Shown here piece by piece: positions 10,276 to 22,301 of a stretch of DNA of 43,362 nt (the first letter of the stretch is position 1; each line of letters opens with the position of its first letter). This DNA comes from Pyrrhoderma lamaoense (taxonomy: Eukaryota; Basidiomycota; Agaricomycetes; Hymenochaetales; Hymenochaetaceae), in NCBI GenBank assembly GCA_002794735.1, contig NBAZ01000057.1:1-43362 (forward strand), read 5' to 3'. The position numbers and the translations under genes were made by a program. The notes below the pieces were generated by a model that did no database searches, was not told the DNA's origin, and worked only from the letters and a program-made list of their open reading frames with translations.

Positions 10276-12362
10276 TACGGAACTCAACCCTGACTTAAGC
10301 GACTGAAGTGACACCGCCACTTGTGACCTTCTTCCGATGCTCCAGACTCGATTCGTCTCGTTCCGTGGGCCTGAAGTGATGTGCTCTCCACTCTGCGGTT
10401 GAGCTTGCTCAGTGTCGATAACACCGTCAATGACATCCTAAATTTTAATTATCCTTATGGTGACAAACGCGAAGCGTGTACCATCGGGAGCAAATGCAAC
10501 ACAATCGCATCTATACCTGGATTTCAACTCTCGCGGAGGTTCGTCAATGTTCAACATGTTCCATATCTCACGTGCTGACCGTCGAACTCTAGAATAAGAA
10601 GACCACTAGATTAAAAGTTGTTTCGGTACATCCTTCGAGCTCGTAGTTTATTTCGCATGGGATATTCCCCAGATACGAGTTGTACCGTCAAAGACGGCTG
10701 ACACAATGCATTCTGCGTTTGGAGAGAATGCGACGGTATTGACCAATTTTTTGTGACCCTTCAACAGAGCATTGACTATCTCTCTGCTTCGGATATTACA
10801 CATTACAGTTGTCTCGTCATCCGACCCGGAACAAGATCCTGATCGTCGTACGAGAAGAAGATGGAATAAACTCTCTGTATGACATTTTAGTGACTTTCCG
10901 TATATTTCTCCGCTCTCGACGTTCTAGTCTTGAGTATATCCCTTTCTATATCTTAATTCAATATATCTTCCGCTTTTCGAGAATGTGATACAGTAAACTT
11001 CATCCATAATGCCTTTAACTAGCTCTCGAACTATCGCCTCTTTCATTGGAATCCACACCGCTATCACACTTTCCTCTTTCGGGATGTTCCAAGAACGATA
11101 CAGTGCTACAAAATCACCACTTGAAGAGAATGCGATTCTTTCGGCCTCATACTTGAGAGCTGTGATCAACTTCTCGCTCGCTGCAAGCTATAACATCCTC
11201 TGATACAGAAGCGATAACGGTTCCATCTGGAGAAAGTGATAGCATTATACAACCCTCGCCATCGCTTTCTTTGGTGCTCATTGTAGGACCAGCTAAGTGT
11301 TTGGCCGGTCGTAGTGCATGTATAATGCACTTTCTAACTCGCCCGCGAAGTCCATTGCTACTACTCGGCCGCGCGCCTCGTTCATTTCTCTTACTATTTA
11401 GCTTCACTTTCTACTCTTACTCGAGGGTAGGGTTCGTTTATACGACCCCCTCGTTTCTGATAGCTTAAACCCTTCGTCCAGTCGCATATAGCCACCTGGA
11501 CACCATGCGTTCCTTATTATCTAACCTTTATCTCGCGTTTTGCTATATAAGCCTCCAGACTTGAGGCCGTAGTGAACCAGTTAGTTCCCAATCAATCCCC
11601 AGTCGTCTCCCAGGCTATTCACCCCCCCCCCCCGTGTAGCTCTCTAACAGTCTCCTGTACTCTTTATCTACTACTCTGCTGCTTTATTAGGCTGCCCGGG
11701 CGCGCTTGTAACGCTCTGACCGTACTGCAAGTCGTCCGGGCGGACTGAAATACATACACTTTTACCTCAAACTACAGCCTCGGTCGGGGCTCTGTTCTAT
11801 ACGTTTCTACTACTTTTACTGGTCTGTGAAGTCTCAGCTCGCCTCAAGGTCTCTATCTGTCTCTACGGTCCGACCGAGATCTCGGTCGGACGGCCGAGGT
11901 CGAGTATCTCGCTATTTAGCCCCCAAATCTTAACCTGAGCATCGTGTCTGGTGTAGGCAGACTCTAAACCCCACGTCCTCGCCACTAAATACGACACCAA
12001 GGTCAAAATCTGACCAAAAGTTTAGTTTTCATCATGATTGCATTTCGCTTTTTATTTTCGGTGTATTCAACAATATGAGAAATCGGACTGACGTATTCCC
12101 TATGATGCAATGAGATGATATTTTTAAAAATATGACAATTGTTCTGAGCTGAAAAATGACCGGAGGACAATGACCACGAGCTGTTTTTATACACTGGGGC
12201 TAGTGTGATAATTCTCAAGCCTTTCACATCGATAGACATATTCAGGAACATATTAAAGAACGGAGAATTGAACCTGTCCTTGTACTCGGTAAAATAGATA
12301 CAAGTAGGGTGCTCTGCACCGAGCTTGTGATGAATTGATTCACGTTTGTCCATACATATCAT
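10276..12362 (-). pseudogene. Truncated WD40 copy R2, split by LTR L2
   Basis: This is a close paralog of R1, in the same order on the minus strand: a unique 5' piece (12362-12100), the pre-propeller segment, blades 1-3 (11169-10924, ending at the stop also found in R1), then degraded blades 5-7 and a piece of about blade 8. LTR L2 (11282-12031) separates the pre-propeller segment from blade 1. R1 preserves the empty site. There is no NACHT exon and no full-length frame. Confidence 0.75.
11282..12031 (+). mobile_element. Young solo LTR L2 (750 bp, TSD TCAT)
   Basis: It starts TGTAGGACCAGC and ends TAGTTTTCA on the plus strand, opposite to L1, L3 and L4. It is flanked by TCAT at 11278-11281 and 12032-12035. 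The paralogous site in R1 holds one TCAT at 2709-2712. A TATATAAG box is at 11544-11551 and a long C run near 11622. It has no coding region. By its internal indels it groups with L1 rather than with L3 and L4. Confidence 0.88.
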
Positions 12363-13495
12363 GCTTACTTAGCATAAAGTAGTATCCTGAGCACGGTAGA
12401 TTGAATATAATAGTTTTAGAGTTCAAGAAAGAGATGACATAATAACTGAGTTTATAATAATCATTATCTAATACGTCTATTTCACATGACTCTATTACTG
12501 CGAAGCCACCTTTAGACAGAACAGAACAGTAGCTTGACTCTATTGATGAGATAGATGTTTAAAAAGCCACAAGGAGTACTCGCACCTATCATCAATAGGA
12601 CTCTGTGACACTCGGATGATACATAGATGTGTTTTGAGATAGTGGATCCGCTTTTTTTCTCTTATTCTGAATCTAACTGAAACCCTCGAACCTCATGAAC
12701 TGTCACTAAGCCCCATTTGTCACTTTATGAGCTTTCCCCTGAGGTAGAAGTATATAGGAATATGCGAACTTGATACTTAGCTAAGTCTTTGACCCGCAAA
12801 TTATGAAACTTATCCCTGAATACTGTTCCACTCGTTATTTTCTATGGAGTCTATCCCATTCGGATCCAACAACATCTTTTCCTTCAACTACCTTACGTTC
12901 TTTCTCTTCATGAACTACCCATCTTATGATACCAGTATAACGAGCCATGCTGGAATGTCTATATTGTCCGACTCAATTTATCCAGCTCTATAGTATCGGT
13001 TAGAGTTTGGTAGCTTCAAAGCCAAATATCTGATACTAACAATCTTCCATTACTTCCCTTCCATCCATACATCACACTTCAAGGCGTGACAATATCATAC
13101 TTGACACTCTCACTTATTTTGTGCTATAGTAATAGATAAAAATGAGGAGAATGGAGGAACGATTATTACAGAGACAAGTAAATATTTTATTTTAATAAGA
13201 TTTTACATTTGTTTATAACCGTAAAAGGTAAATTAGGCTAGTATCATAGATGAAAGAAAATATAATTCCGGCGGATAAAGTTTAGATATTGTTTTTGAGT
13301 CTATGAAGCCTTGATTTACAGTGTATATTCTACTACTAGTATATGAAGTCAAGAGAGCGAAATATGCATCTTAGAACATCAGCGAATATGAAATGATATC
13401 AATAATGGTATACCAGAGATGGGTGACAGGTTACAAGAGAGGATGACGGGAGCGGTCAGAGTTTAGTACCCATGTCTGGAGATGGGTAAGATGTT
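12363..13495. repeat. Conserved spacer 3' of gene B
   Basis: This is homologous to the other four 3' spacers, with shared landmarks such as TTGCAAATTATGAAACTTAT-like text and the GTATATGAAGTCAAGAGAG block about 140 bp from the gene end. No open frame worth calling is present. Confidence 0.6.
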
Positions 13496-16400
13496 TCACC
13501 CGGAGATGACAGCAATGGGTCTGGTCCACTCGTCTCCGACTCGATAGCGAGAGAAGTCGACTCTTGTGTTGTATGGGACGTTCATAGCGGCAGTATTTCT
13601 GGGGTGATAAGTGTCTCACGAGGCCCGTTAGGGAGCCACATGAGTAGATTGCTGTTTTTGTCGACAACCCATCCATCTTTTCTTCGTAGGTCCCAATCCA
13701 CAGCACCCAGTGACCAGATTCTGATTGTTGCATCGGAAGAACAAAATGCAAAATGTTTACTATCAGGAAAGAAGGCAGTCGGCGTGACCTTGTCAGGATT
13801 TTCTGGTATGAGGCTAAGGAGAAGGTCGTGACTTGAAGAATCCCTTACACGGATGGTTCCGTCATAGGAACCTATCAGGATTCGCGATCCGTCAGGAGAG
13901 AAGCATACCGAGCTCACGTCCTCGTCATAGCTTATCACAGACTCAGTGTCGCCGTTTTCAGCATTCCATATTCGCATAGTTTTATCAAAAGATCCAGAGG
14001 CGATGCGCAAACCATCAGGAAAATAAGCTACAGAGTTGACCCAACCAAGGTGACCTTCCAGCGTTGAAAGTAATCGGCCAGTTGTGGCATTCCAAATACG
14101 GACAGTTTTGTCAAACGATCCCGAGACGATCTTCGATCCATCGGGTGAATAAGCGACCGATTTGACACTGCCACTGTGACTTCTGAGTGGCGTGAAAGCC
14201 AACTTCCTGCTTTCGATGCTCCAGACTCGGATCGTCTCGTCCACGAGCCCGAAGCGATGTGCTTTCCATTTGGGGAAAAGACAACGGAGGTGACACCATT
14301 TGTGTGACCTTCGAATATCGTGACAGACTCTCCGCTCAACGCTTTCCACACTGATACTGTTCTATCCAGGAACCAGAAGCAATAAGCTTTTCGTCTGGCG
14401 AAAACGCAATGGACCTGACTTCATGAAAGTGTGCCTTCCATGGCCCGGCGATGAGTATTCCGTTGGCCGTATTCCACACACAAATTGTACCATCAATATC
14501 CCGGAAGCAATATACCTTCCACTTTTTGATACTGCCAATGACTCGATCTTCCTCTGCACTTGGGTTCGATCAGTGTTAAGCACACTAACAGTGGCATCCC
14601 AAATTTCAATTGAACCTCCCTTAACACTAAACGCGAAGCGCGTGCCATCTGGGGAAAATGCAACACAATCGCAATGGTAACCCATATTCACCTCCCTCGG
14701 AGGTTCGTCAACATTCAACATGCTCCATATCTTGATCTTGCTATCACCATCGAATCCCAGAACATGAAGACCATCGGAGGAGTATGCTGCTTCTGTACAT
14801 TCTTCAAGTCGGTGAATCACCTCGCCTGTAGATGTTCTCCAGATATAAGCGATACCAGTGAAAAAGGCTGACACAGAGTAATCTGCAGTTGGCGAGCATG
14901 CGATGGTTGGAACCCGACCATGAGATCGTCCAACCGAGAATATACCATCGTCCTGCTTTGAAAGCTCCATAAAACGTTCGTCCCGTCATCCGACCCAGAA
15001 ACAAGATACTGGTCGTCGTATGAGAAGGATACAGAGATAACTTTGTCGGTATGACCTTTTAGTGGTTCCGTCTACTCTTCCGTTATCAACATCCCAAATC
15101 AGTATACTCCCATTTCCATATCCTGATGCAATATATTTCCCGCTTTTTGAGAATGTGATACAGTAGACGCTACTCGCATAGCCTGTGTATAGCTTCTCGA
15201 ACTACTCCCCTCCTATGGGATTCCACACCGCTATATCTCCTTTCTCTACATAAGAATATGCCAATGCTACGAGATCACCACTTGGGAGAATGCGATTGTG
15301 TCAGCATCATACTTAAGAGCTGCGATCAACTTCCCACTCGCTGCATCCCACATGCAAACTCCGTCGCCCTCTGACGTAGAAACGATACGGGTTCCGTCTG
15401 GAGAAAATGATAAAACCGACAATTCCCCTTACCTCTTTCGATGATTTTAATGACTGCGCTTCGTTGTCTGTTCCCGATGTACTCGATACTAGCAACTGGA
15501 TTGGCGTATTTCTTGTAGTGCAATGATACTACAGACTCGTCTATGGTGAGGGGTAGAAGACTGCAATAGATATGGGGTGCGCTTTTTGAAATGGCTCTGA
15601 GAATGTACTGGCTTGTCGATATGCATCTCTGAGGAATGCAGACAACTCCGGGTCTTTGTTCTTTTGTTCGTCAGCATAGAAAAATGGACAATTATTGGTT
15701 AATGCTCACCCCAAGCCATGAAATCGCATACACCAGTGCGGCACAAACATGATCATCGAACGTATTCGTGAGGCTCAATACCTCAAACCAAAACAGAAGC
15801 TTCTTGTGGCAAACGTATTCAACAAATCACCCAATTCAGGTGAGTATGGCGTTTCCCGGATATGATGAGCCCAGTAACAGCATATGTACCTCAGGTGTGT
15901 CGGAATGTTTCCCCGATGCGTTCCTGGAGATCGATGATTCGATTATTGAATAGGAAAGACGATTCGAGTCCACAAATATTGAAGTGAAGTAAATCTCCCA
16001 TTCGGCCAAAGCACTTGCTAGCTATCATCTCCTTCTGTTTATCGATATCGATCGACCAATCCCTGTCCTTGACAGATACAAGGTAGTCGTAAAACGATGC
16101 ATGATGTACTCGTATCTTCTGGTCTGTTTCGAATATCACTAGCGAACGTAAACGACGAAGCATATTTCTCGTTGTTCCTTCGTTGAGACTCAGGATCCTG
16201 TCAATCTCCAGGTCCGTCAAAGGCTCCTTCCCGAAGAAGATGAGAGAGAAGACACCAGGGAAAGTAGATTTCGTGGAATGACCCCATTTCAGAGAGGTTT
16301 TCAAAACAGTTTCATATAAAGCATCCAGATTGAGTGATCTATTACGAACTAATGCTTCGAGAGACTCGGCCCCACATTCTTCCATCTCTTCAATGAACTT

Positions 16401-17345
16401 CACAGCCGTCGACGCCCAAATAAACAACCCATTTGCTGCCTTTACAAGCTTCCTCATGTTCTCTTCCCATGGCCAGTAATCTGGGAGAAAGAGACGCCCA
16501 TCATCCTTCATCGTATTAAACTCATGATTGATATAAGTACAAACGTCCTTCATATTCTCGTCCGGAAGAATGTCCAGGTCAATAATGAATGGATTTATTG
16601 ATAACACAAAAGACTTGATATCTATCTCCGGTCGAGAGGTAATGAGAAGGTGGAAATTGTGAGGCAATGTGGAAATCCTTTTTACAAGGACGCGGAGAAG
16701 AGATTTCCGAGACTCTGATGTACCGCACTCATCCAATGCGTCGAGAACGATGAGTATTTGGGAACCTGTCGCAGGAAAAAGGGAAGAAAGGGGCTTGTAC
16801 AGGAGAATATCGAAGAGGCTATCAAGTGTTGCTGAACTCAAATCACCGCAACTTTGTAGCGCTTTATCGATAGCGAGCGAGGTCATATGCGATTGTTTGG
16901 ATCACAGTCATCGGGTCGCTCTTCTCTCTCAGAAAGAATAGATGACATCCAAGCCTCCCCATGTTTCGGTATTCATCTGCAATAGTTGTCGCAATAGTAC
17001 TTTTCCCCGTCCCGGCTGCACCCAGTAAGAATACCACATTCGACTCGCTGCTCTCCCCATCTATAAACTTGGATATCTGCTCTCGGATATGAGTTCGAGT
17101 ACCTTCCTGACATGATGGTCGATCACCTCCAGGTAGATGAGCTGGATTGAGAATCACTTTCAATCCTGTTGTATCATGTTGACTGTTTGGATCACGATTC
17201 CACACAAAAATGCGTTACGAAACTCACTAGATAGAGTAGTTCCAGTATCAATATTATATACCTTGTTTGTCTGGTTGCCCGTGATAGCATTAAAGTTACC
17301 GGCAAAGTGTGCGTCGTTCCCAGAGCCAGTCTGGTTGAAGGACAT
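13496..17345 (-). pseudogene. NLR gene B: heavily decayed NACHT-WD40 pseudogene
   Basis: It has the same architecture as gene E. Exon 1 is 17345-17228 (MSFNQTGSGNDAHFAG...), and intron 1 is 17166-17227 (62 nt). The NACHT begins with an intact P-loop 'GAAGTGKST' and belongs to the 'FLREKSDPMTVIQ' type shared with D. Lesions seen against the paralogs are a 23-bp deletion near 16872-16882 between CTCGCT repeats, -1 at 15911-15914, -1 at 15808, loss of the intron 2 acceptor AG at 15676, further frameshifts near 15594, 15425, 15285, 15194 (+1), 15062 (-2), 14365 and 14245, and one near 13600 that alters the C-terminus. This number cannot be explained by base-calling errors alone. An in-frame WD40 block survives at about 13600-14240. 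Confidence 0.9.
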
Positions 17346-18598
17346 TGTACGAGCGTACTTAGGTCGTGGATGGATCAGTGGGGGATGGCTGAAAGCTAAG
17401 TACTGATCATCAACGACATCAACCTATACTTAATAGTAGATTGCTGAGAGATAACCGATTTGTACTAGATAAGGAAGTCTGTTACACATCGAGTATTAAT
17501 AGACAGATCTTTCCAAATAATGTCATACACGATATACACAGTGCAAGTCTTTCAGGATTCCGCTTCTTATCGATTATTAACAATTTCTGCTAGATTCTTC
17601 ACTCCAGCCAGCCAATAATTGTGGATATCGCCATAGAGTAAGTAAACCACTGAAAATTATAATCCAATAATTGTATCATAATTTCCTATCTTGTATGGAC
17701 TCGTGCCGCTACTCGTGACTAATCCATCAATTAATAATGCCACATCTAGACACGCTATTATAAGAAGTCTGGTCCCAGACTTTCGTTTCTGATCTGTGAT
17801 CAGTGTCTTTTTCTCATGAACTTCAAGCCATACTTCTCAGAAATTTGATATCTCGACATCTATATTCTAAGCAACACATCAATTATAAGGGAGGAAAAGT
17901 AAGAATTTTACGTTCATGTTCTTTATTTCATGTAACAGTGTTCACTATTGGCGAAACAGAACCAGTTCTTAGAGTGGGCGTTGCTTGACAGTATAAGAAC
18001 TCCAGAAAGACTAGATCATATACACAGGATGAAAGATAGGAGATTCATGGTAAAATAAAACCACAAATAAGGACATACTGATGGAATAATATTAAACTTT
18101 TGGTAAAGATCTCAAGCACGAGATGGCAAAAGACAATGGGTGATCGTTCCGTTGGAGGCTATAAGAGTAATCTATGAACGATATATGGTTTTATATATCA
18201 GAGAACTATGGTAGTCACCAGACGCTGATATGGACGAGCGCATTGTTAGTCCTATATCTATTAACATTGATGTCCTCTGGTGCAGATTGTAAAATGAAGA
18301 TGAAATGTCTTCCATGCTTGTGAACCTTGTTTTGAAAAAAAAACTGAATATCTCCCTAGTAAAACTCGGGCTATAGACAAATACGTGCTCATGTATACAT
18401 CATGTGACATTGAAAGTCCTGCTTTTAGTGGTGGTATTTTCATTGATTTTCAAGTCTATTATGTTTATTTCTCCTGCAGGAAGTATGTCAGCCCGATACA
18501 AGAAATGTTACTTCCGAAGAGTAGTATCCTCTGGGAAACTGAGTTTGAGGAGAATCGGAGCATCAGCTGGTGTTCAGCGTATAGAATCTCAATGAGGG
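17346..18598. repeat. Conserved upstream spacer of gene B
   Basis: About 1.25 kb is shared with 32788-34042 and 40880-42142, the upstream regions of D and E. It should contain the promoter of gene B. It carries two adjacent inverted repeats (17765-17782 and 17789-17803). A short plus-strand hydrophobic frame ('SENYGSHQTLIWTSALLVLY', about 18175-18320) is also seen in D but interrupted in E, and it looks like a relic. Confidence 0.65.
17765..17803. promoter_or_regulatory. Paired inverted repeats upstream of gene B
   Basis: AAGTCTGG-TC-CCAGACTT (17765-17782) is followed six bases later by CTGATC-TGT-GATCAG (17789-17803). The first dyad is kept in D (33205-33222, loop AA) and nearly kept in E (41299-41316, one mismatch, loop TT), with loop bases varying. 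Lying about 420-440 bp upstream of the start codons, they could be protein-binding dyads or hairpins. No factor is assigned. Confidence 0.3.
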
Positions 18599-20051
18599 TG
18601 TAGGACCAACTAACTAGTTAACAAGTCGTTATGTAGTTATAATGAATTTTGTAACTTGCTCGGAGTGTCCATTACTATTATGCTTCCTTACTCTCGGCCG
18701 CGCTTCTAGCCCATTTCTCTTACTATCTAGCTTCACTTTCTACTCTTACTCGAGGATAGGGTTCGTTTATATAGCCCCCTCGTTTCTGATAGATTAAACC
18801 TCTCGTCCAGGGGCATATAGACACCTAGAAACTATGCTTTCCTTATTATCTACTCTTATTCTCGCGTTTTGATATATAAACCTCCAGGTCTGAGGCCGTA
18901 GTGAGTCAGTTAACCCCAACCGATATATCCACTCCCCTTCCCGGAGTTGCTCTCTGATAGTCTCCCGTACTCTTTATCTACTCCTGTGCCGCTTTATTAG
19001 GCTGTCGCAAGTCATCCGGAAGACTGAAATACATACACCTTTGTCTGAAACTACAGTCTCGGTCGGTACTCTGTTGAAAACTAAACTTTTGGTCAGATTT
19101 TGACCTTGGTGTCGTATTTAGTGGCGTGGACGTGGGGTTTAGAGTCTGCCTACACCAGACACGATGCTCAGGCTAAGATTTGGGGGCTAAATTGCGAGAT
19201 ACTCGACCTCGGCCGTCCGGCCGAGATCTCGGTCGGACCGTAGAGACTGATAGAGACCTCGAGGCAAGCTGAGACTTCACAGACCAGTAAAAGTAGTAGA
19301 AACGTATAGAACAGAGCCCCGACCGAGGCTGTAGTTTGAGGTAAAAGTGTATGTATTTCAGTCCGCCCGGACGACTTGCGGTACGGTCAGAGCGTTACAA
19401 GCGCGCCCGGGCAGCCTAATAAAGCGGCAGAGAAGTAGATAAAGAGTACAGAAGACTAGTAGAGAGCTACTCGGGGGGGGTGTAGAAAGATAGCGACCGA
19501 GAGGAGTAGCTAGGAATTGATTGGGAACTTAGTTGATTAACTACGGCCTCAAGTCTGGAGGCTTATATAGCAAAACGCGAGATAAAGGTTAGATAATAAG
19601 GAAAGCATGGTGTCCAGGTGGCTATATGCGACTGGACGAAGGGTTTAAGCTATCAGAAACGAGGGGGTCGTATAAACGAACCCTAGCCTCGAGTAAGAGT
19701 AGAAAGTGAAGCTAAATAGTAAGAGTAATGAACGAGGCGCGCGGCCGAGTAGTAGCAATGGACTTCTCGGGCGAGTTAGAAAGTGCATTATGAATGCACT
19801 ACGACCAGCCAAACACTTAGCTGGTCCTGCACTGTTCTATACGTTTCTACTACTTTTACTGGTCTGTGAAATCTCAGCTCGCCTCAAGGTCTCTATCTCG
19901 CTCTACACTCCGGCCGAAGCCGAGTTATCCGCTCCTTAGCCCTCAAAACTGAGCCAGAGCATCCTTTTCTGGTGTAGGCAGACTCTAAATCCCAAGTCCA
20001 CGGCACTAAACACGACTAAAAGATTGAACTTTGACCTAACTTGAGTCTTCA
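18599..20051 (+). mobile_element. Old solo LTR O1, interrupted by nested LTR L3
   Basis: This is a diverged member of the same LTR family, starting TGTAGGACCAAC and ending GAGTCTTCA. L3 plus its 4-bp duplication (19075-19835) sits inside it, leaving about 690 bp of O1. It has no clear target duplication (AGGG left, ACGG right). The left flank is gene upstream spacer and the right flank is WD40 remnant R3, and the same two junctions recur at O2 and O3. Confidence 0.8.
19075..19831 (-). mobile_element. Young solo LTR L3 nested in O1 (757 bp, TSD CTGT)
   Basis: On the minus strand it starts TGCAGGACCAGC (one substitution from TGTAGG) and ends TTTTCA. CTGT flanks both sides (19071-19074 and 19832-19835). 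The outer LTR continues across it as CTCTGT/TCTATACG, the text seen uninterrupted in O2. It carries the GTGTAGAAAGATAGCGACC segment shared with L4 only. Confidence 0.88.
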
Positions 20052-21028
20052 ACGGCTGACAGGATATATTCTGCGATTGGAGAGAATGCAACGGTATTAA
20101 CCAATCTTTTGTGACCCTTCAACAGAGCAATGACTATCTCCCTGCTTCGGACATTTCACATTACAGTTGTCTCGCCATCCGATCCGGAAACAAGAGACTC
20201 TCTATATGAGCTCTTAGTGACTTTCCGTCTATTTCTCCGCTCTCGACGTTCTATTTTAGAGTATATCCTTTTCTATATCTTAATGCAATATTCTTACACC
20301 TTTCGGAGTTGTGATACAGTTAACTTCATCCATAATGCCTTTGACTAGCTCTCGAACTATCGCCCCTCCCATTGGAATTCACACCGCTATCACACCTTCC
20401 TCTTTCGTGATGCTCCGAGATTGAGACAACGCTACGATATCACCATTTGGAGAGAATTAGATTCCTTCAGTCACATACTCAAAAGCTGCGATCAACTTCT
20501 CGCTTGCTGTATTCCACATATAAACTTCATCGCACTCTGAGACAGAAACGATAACGGTCCCGTCTTGAGAAAGTGTACTATTATAAGCCCCTTGCTGTCG
20601 CTTTCTATGATATTCATAATTACGTTTCAATGTCTATTTCCGGTGTATCTAGCAGCAACAACGTAAAAAATCGGACTGGCGTATTCTCTACAATTCAATG
20701 AGATGATGTTTTTAAAATATGACAATTGTTCTGAGCTTCGTTCTTTGTCAAACCATCATTCTTTGCTGTCCTTAACTCAACAAGTATATCAGATACTGTG
20801 GTGACATGAGCTGAAAAAAAGACCAGAGGACAATGACCACGAGCTGTTTTTATACACTATAGCTAGTTTGACGATTCTCAAGCCCTTCACATTGATAGGA
20901 ATAATCAAGAGAGATATGTAAAAAACGGAAAGTTGAATCTGTACTTGAATTCGGTAAAAGAGATATAAAGTGAGATATTCTGCACCGAGCTTGTGATGAA
21001 TCGATTTACGTTTGTCCATACATATCAT
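20052..21028 (-). pseudogene. Truncated WD40 copy R3
   Basis: On the minus strand it has a conserved 5' piece (21028-20790), a pre-propeller segment and blades 1-5, cut by LTR O1 at the ACGGCTGACA site that is continuous in R1 and R2. It shares the blade-3 stop with R1 and R2. It has several further frame breaks and no NACHT. Confidence 0.65.
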
Positions 21029-22301
21029 ACTTACTTGGCATAAAGTAGTATTTTGAGCACGGTAGATTTAATATAATAAGGTTAAAGTTCAAGAAAGAGA
21101 TGACATAATAACTGAGTTTGTAGTTATCATTATCGAATACATGCAATTCTCACGGCTTTGTTTCTGCTAAGCTACGGTCTTTAGACAGACAGAACGGTAG
21201 CTTGACTCTACTGATGAAATAGATGATAGAGAAGTCATATGAGGTGATTATATCTATTATCAACAGGACTCGGTGACACTCAAATGATACATAGATGTGT
21301 GTCGAGATAGTGAGTTCGCTTTTTTTATCCTATTTGGAATCTAATTGAAACCCTCGAACCTCATGAACTGTCACTAAGACTCACTGGACGGTTTATGAGA
21401 TTACCTCCGGAGTGGAAGTATATAAAAATATATAATATAGCTTTTAGCTAAGTCTCTGGCTTGCAAATAACATAACTCATTCTTGATTGCTGTTCCACTC
21501 GTTATTTTCTATGGAGTCTGTCCCATTCGAATTCAAGAACATCTTTTCTATCAGATACCTCACATTAAACTCCTCCTTGTACCTTCCATTCTATGATACC
21601 AATGTGATGAGCCATGCTAGAATACTGAGATCTATGACTCCCGACTCAATCTATCTAGCACTTCAGTCTCAATTAGAGTTTGGTAGCTTCAAAGCCATAT
21701 ATCTGTTACTGTCAATCTTCCCTTACTTCCTTTTCTCTCATACATCATATTTTAAAGGCATGATGAAATCAGAATTTGACGCTCTCTGAAGAAGATGGAG
21801 TATCGAACCCTGTTTTTGGACTACTAAGCTACGTGCTTATCATCAAACATATAACATCAAATATCTGTCGCACTGGTTGATCAGCTTGATCTTCCGAGTG
21901 CGTGCATTCTTAATCTCTTTGCGCTATGGTCCATGAATAAGAATAAGGAGAATGGAGGAACGATTATTACCGAGACAAGTAAATATTTAGATTTATTTTA
22001 GCAAGATTTTACATTTGTTTGTTAGCGTAGATGGAAAGCTAGGCTAGTATCATAGATGAAAGAAAGTATAAATCCGGCGGATAAACTATAGATATTGTTT
22101 TTGAGTCTATGAATCCTTGAATTACAATGTATACTCTACTACTAGTGTATGAAGCCAAGAGAGCGAGTTATACATCTTAGAACATCAACGAATATGAAAT
22201 GATATCAGTAATAGTATACCAGAGATGGGTGACAGGTTACAAGAGCGGATGACGGGAGCGTCTAGAGTTTAGTACCCATGTCTGGAGATGAATAAGATGT
22301 T
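21029..22301. repeat. Conserved spacer 3' of gene C
   Basis: This is homologous to the other 3' spacers. A plus-strand frame at 21487-21789 is also open at 36212-36514 but interrupted in the other three copies. It is not supported as a gene. Confidence 0.6.

Noticed and set aside
21487..21789. Plus-strand 100-codon frame in the 3' spacer, with a similar one at 36212-36514
   Set aside because: The frame is interrupted in the three other spacer copies. Similarity is expected from shared ancestry of the repeat alone.
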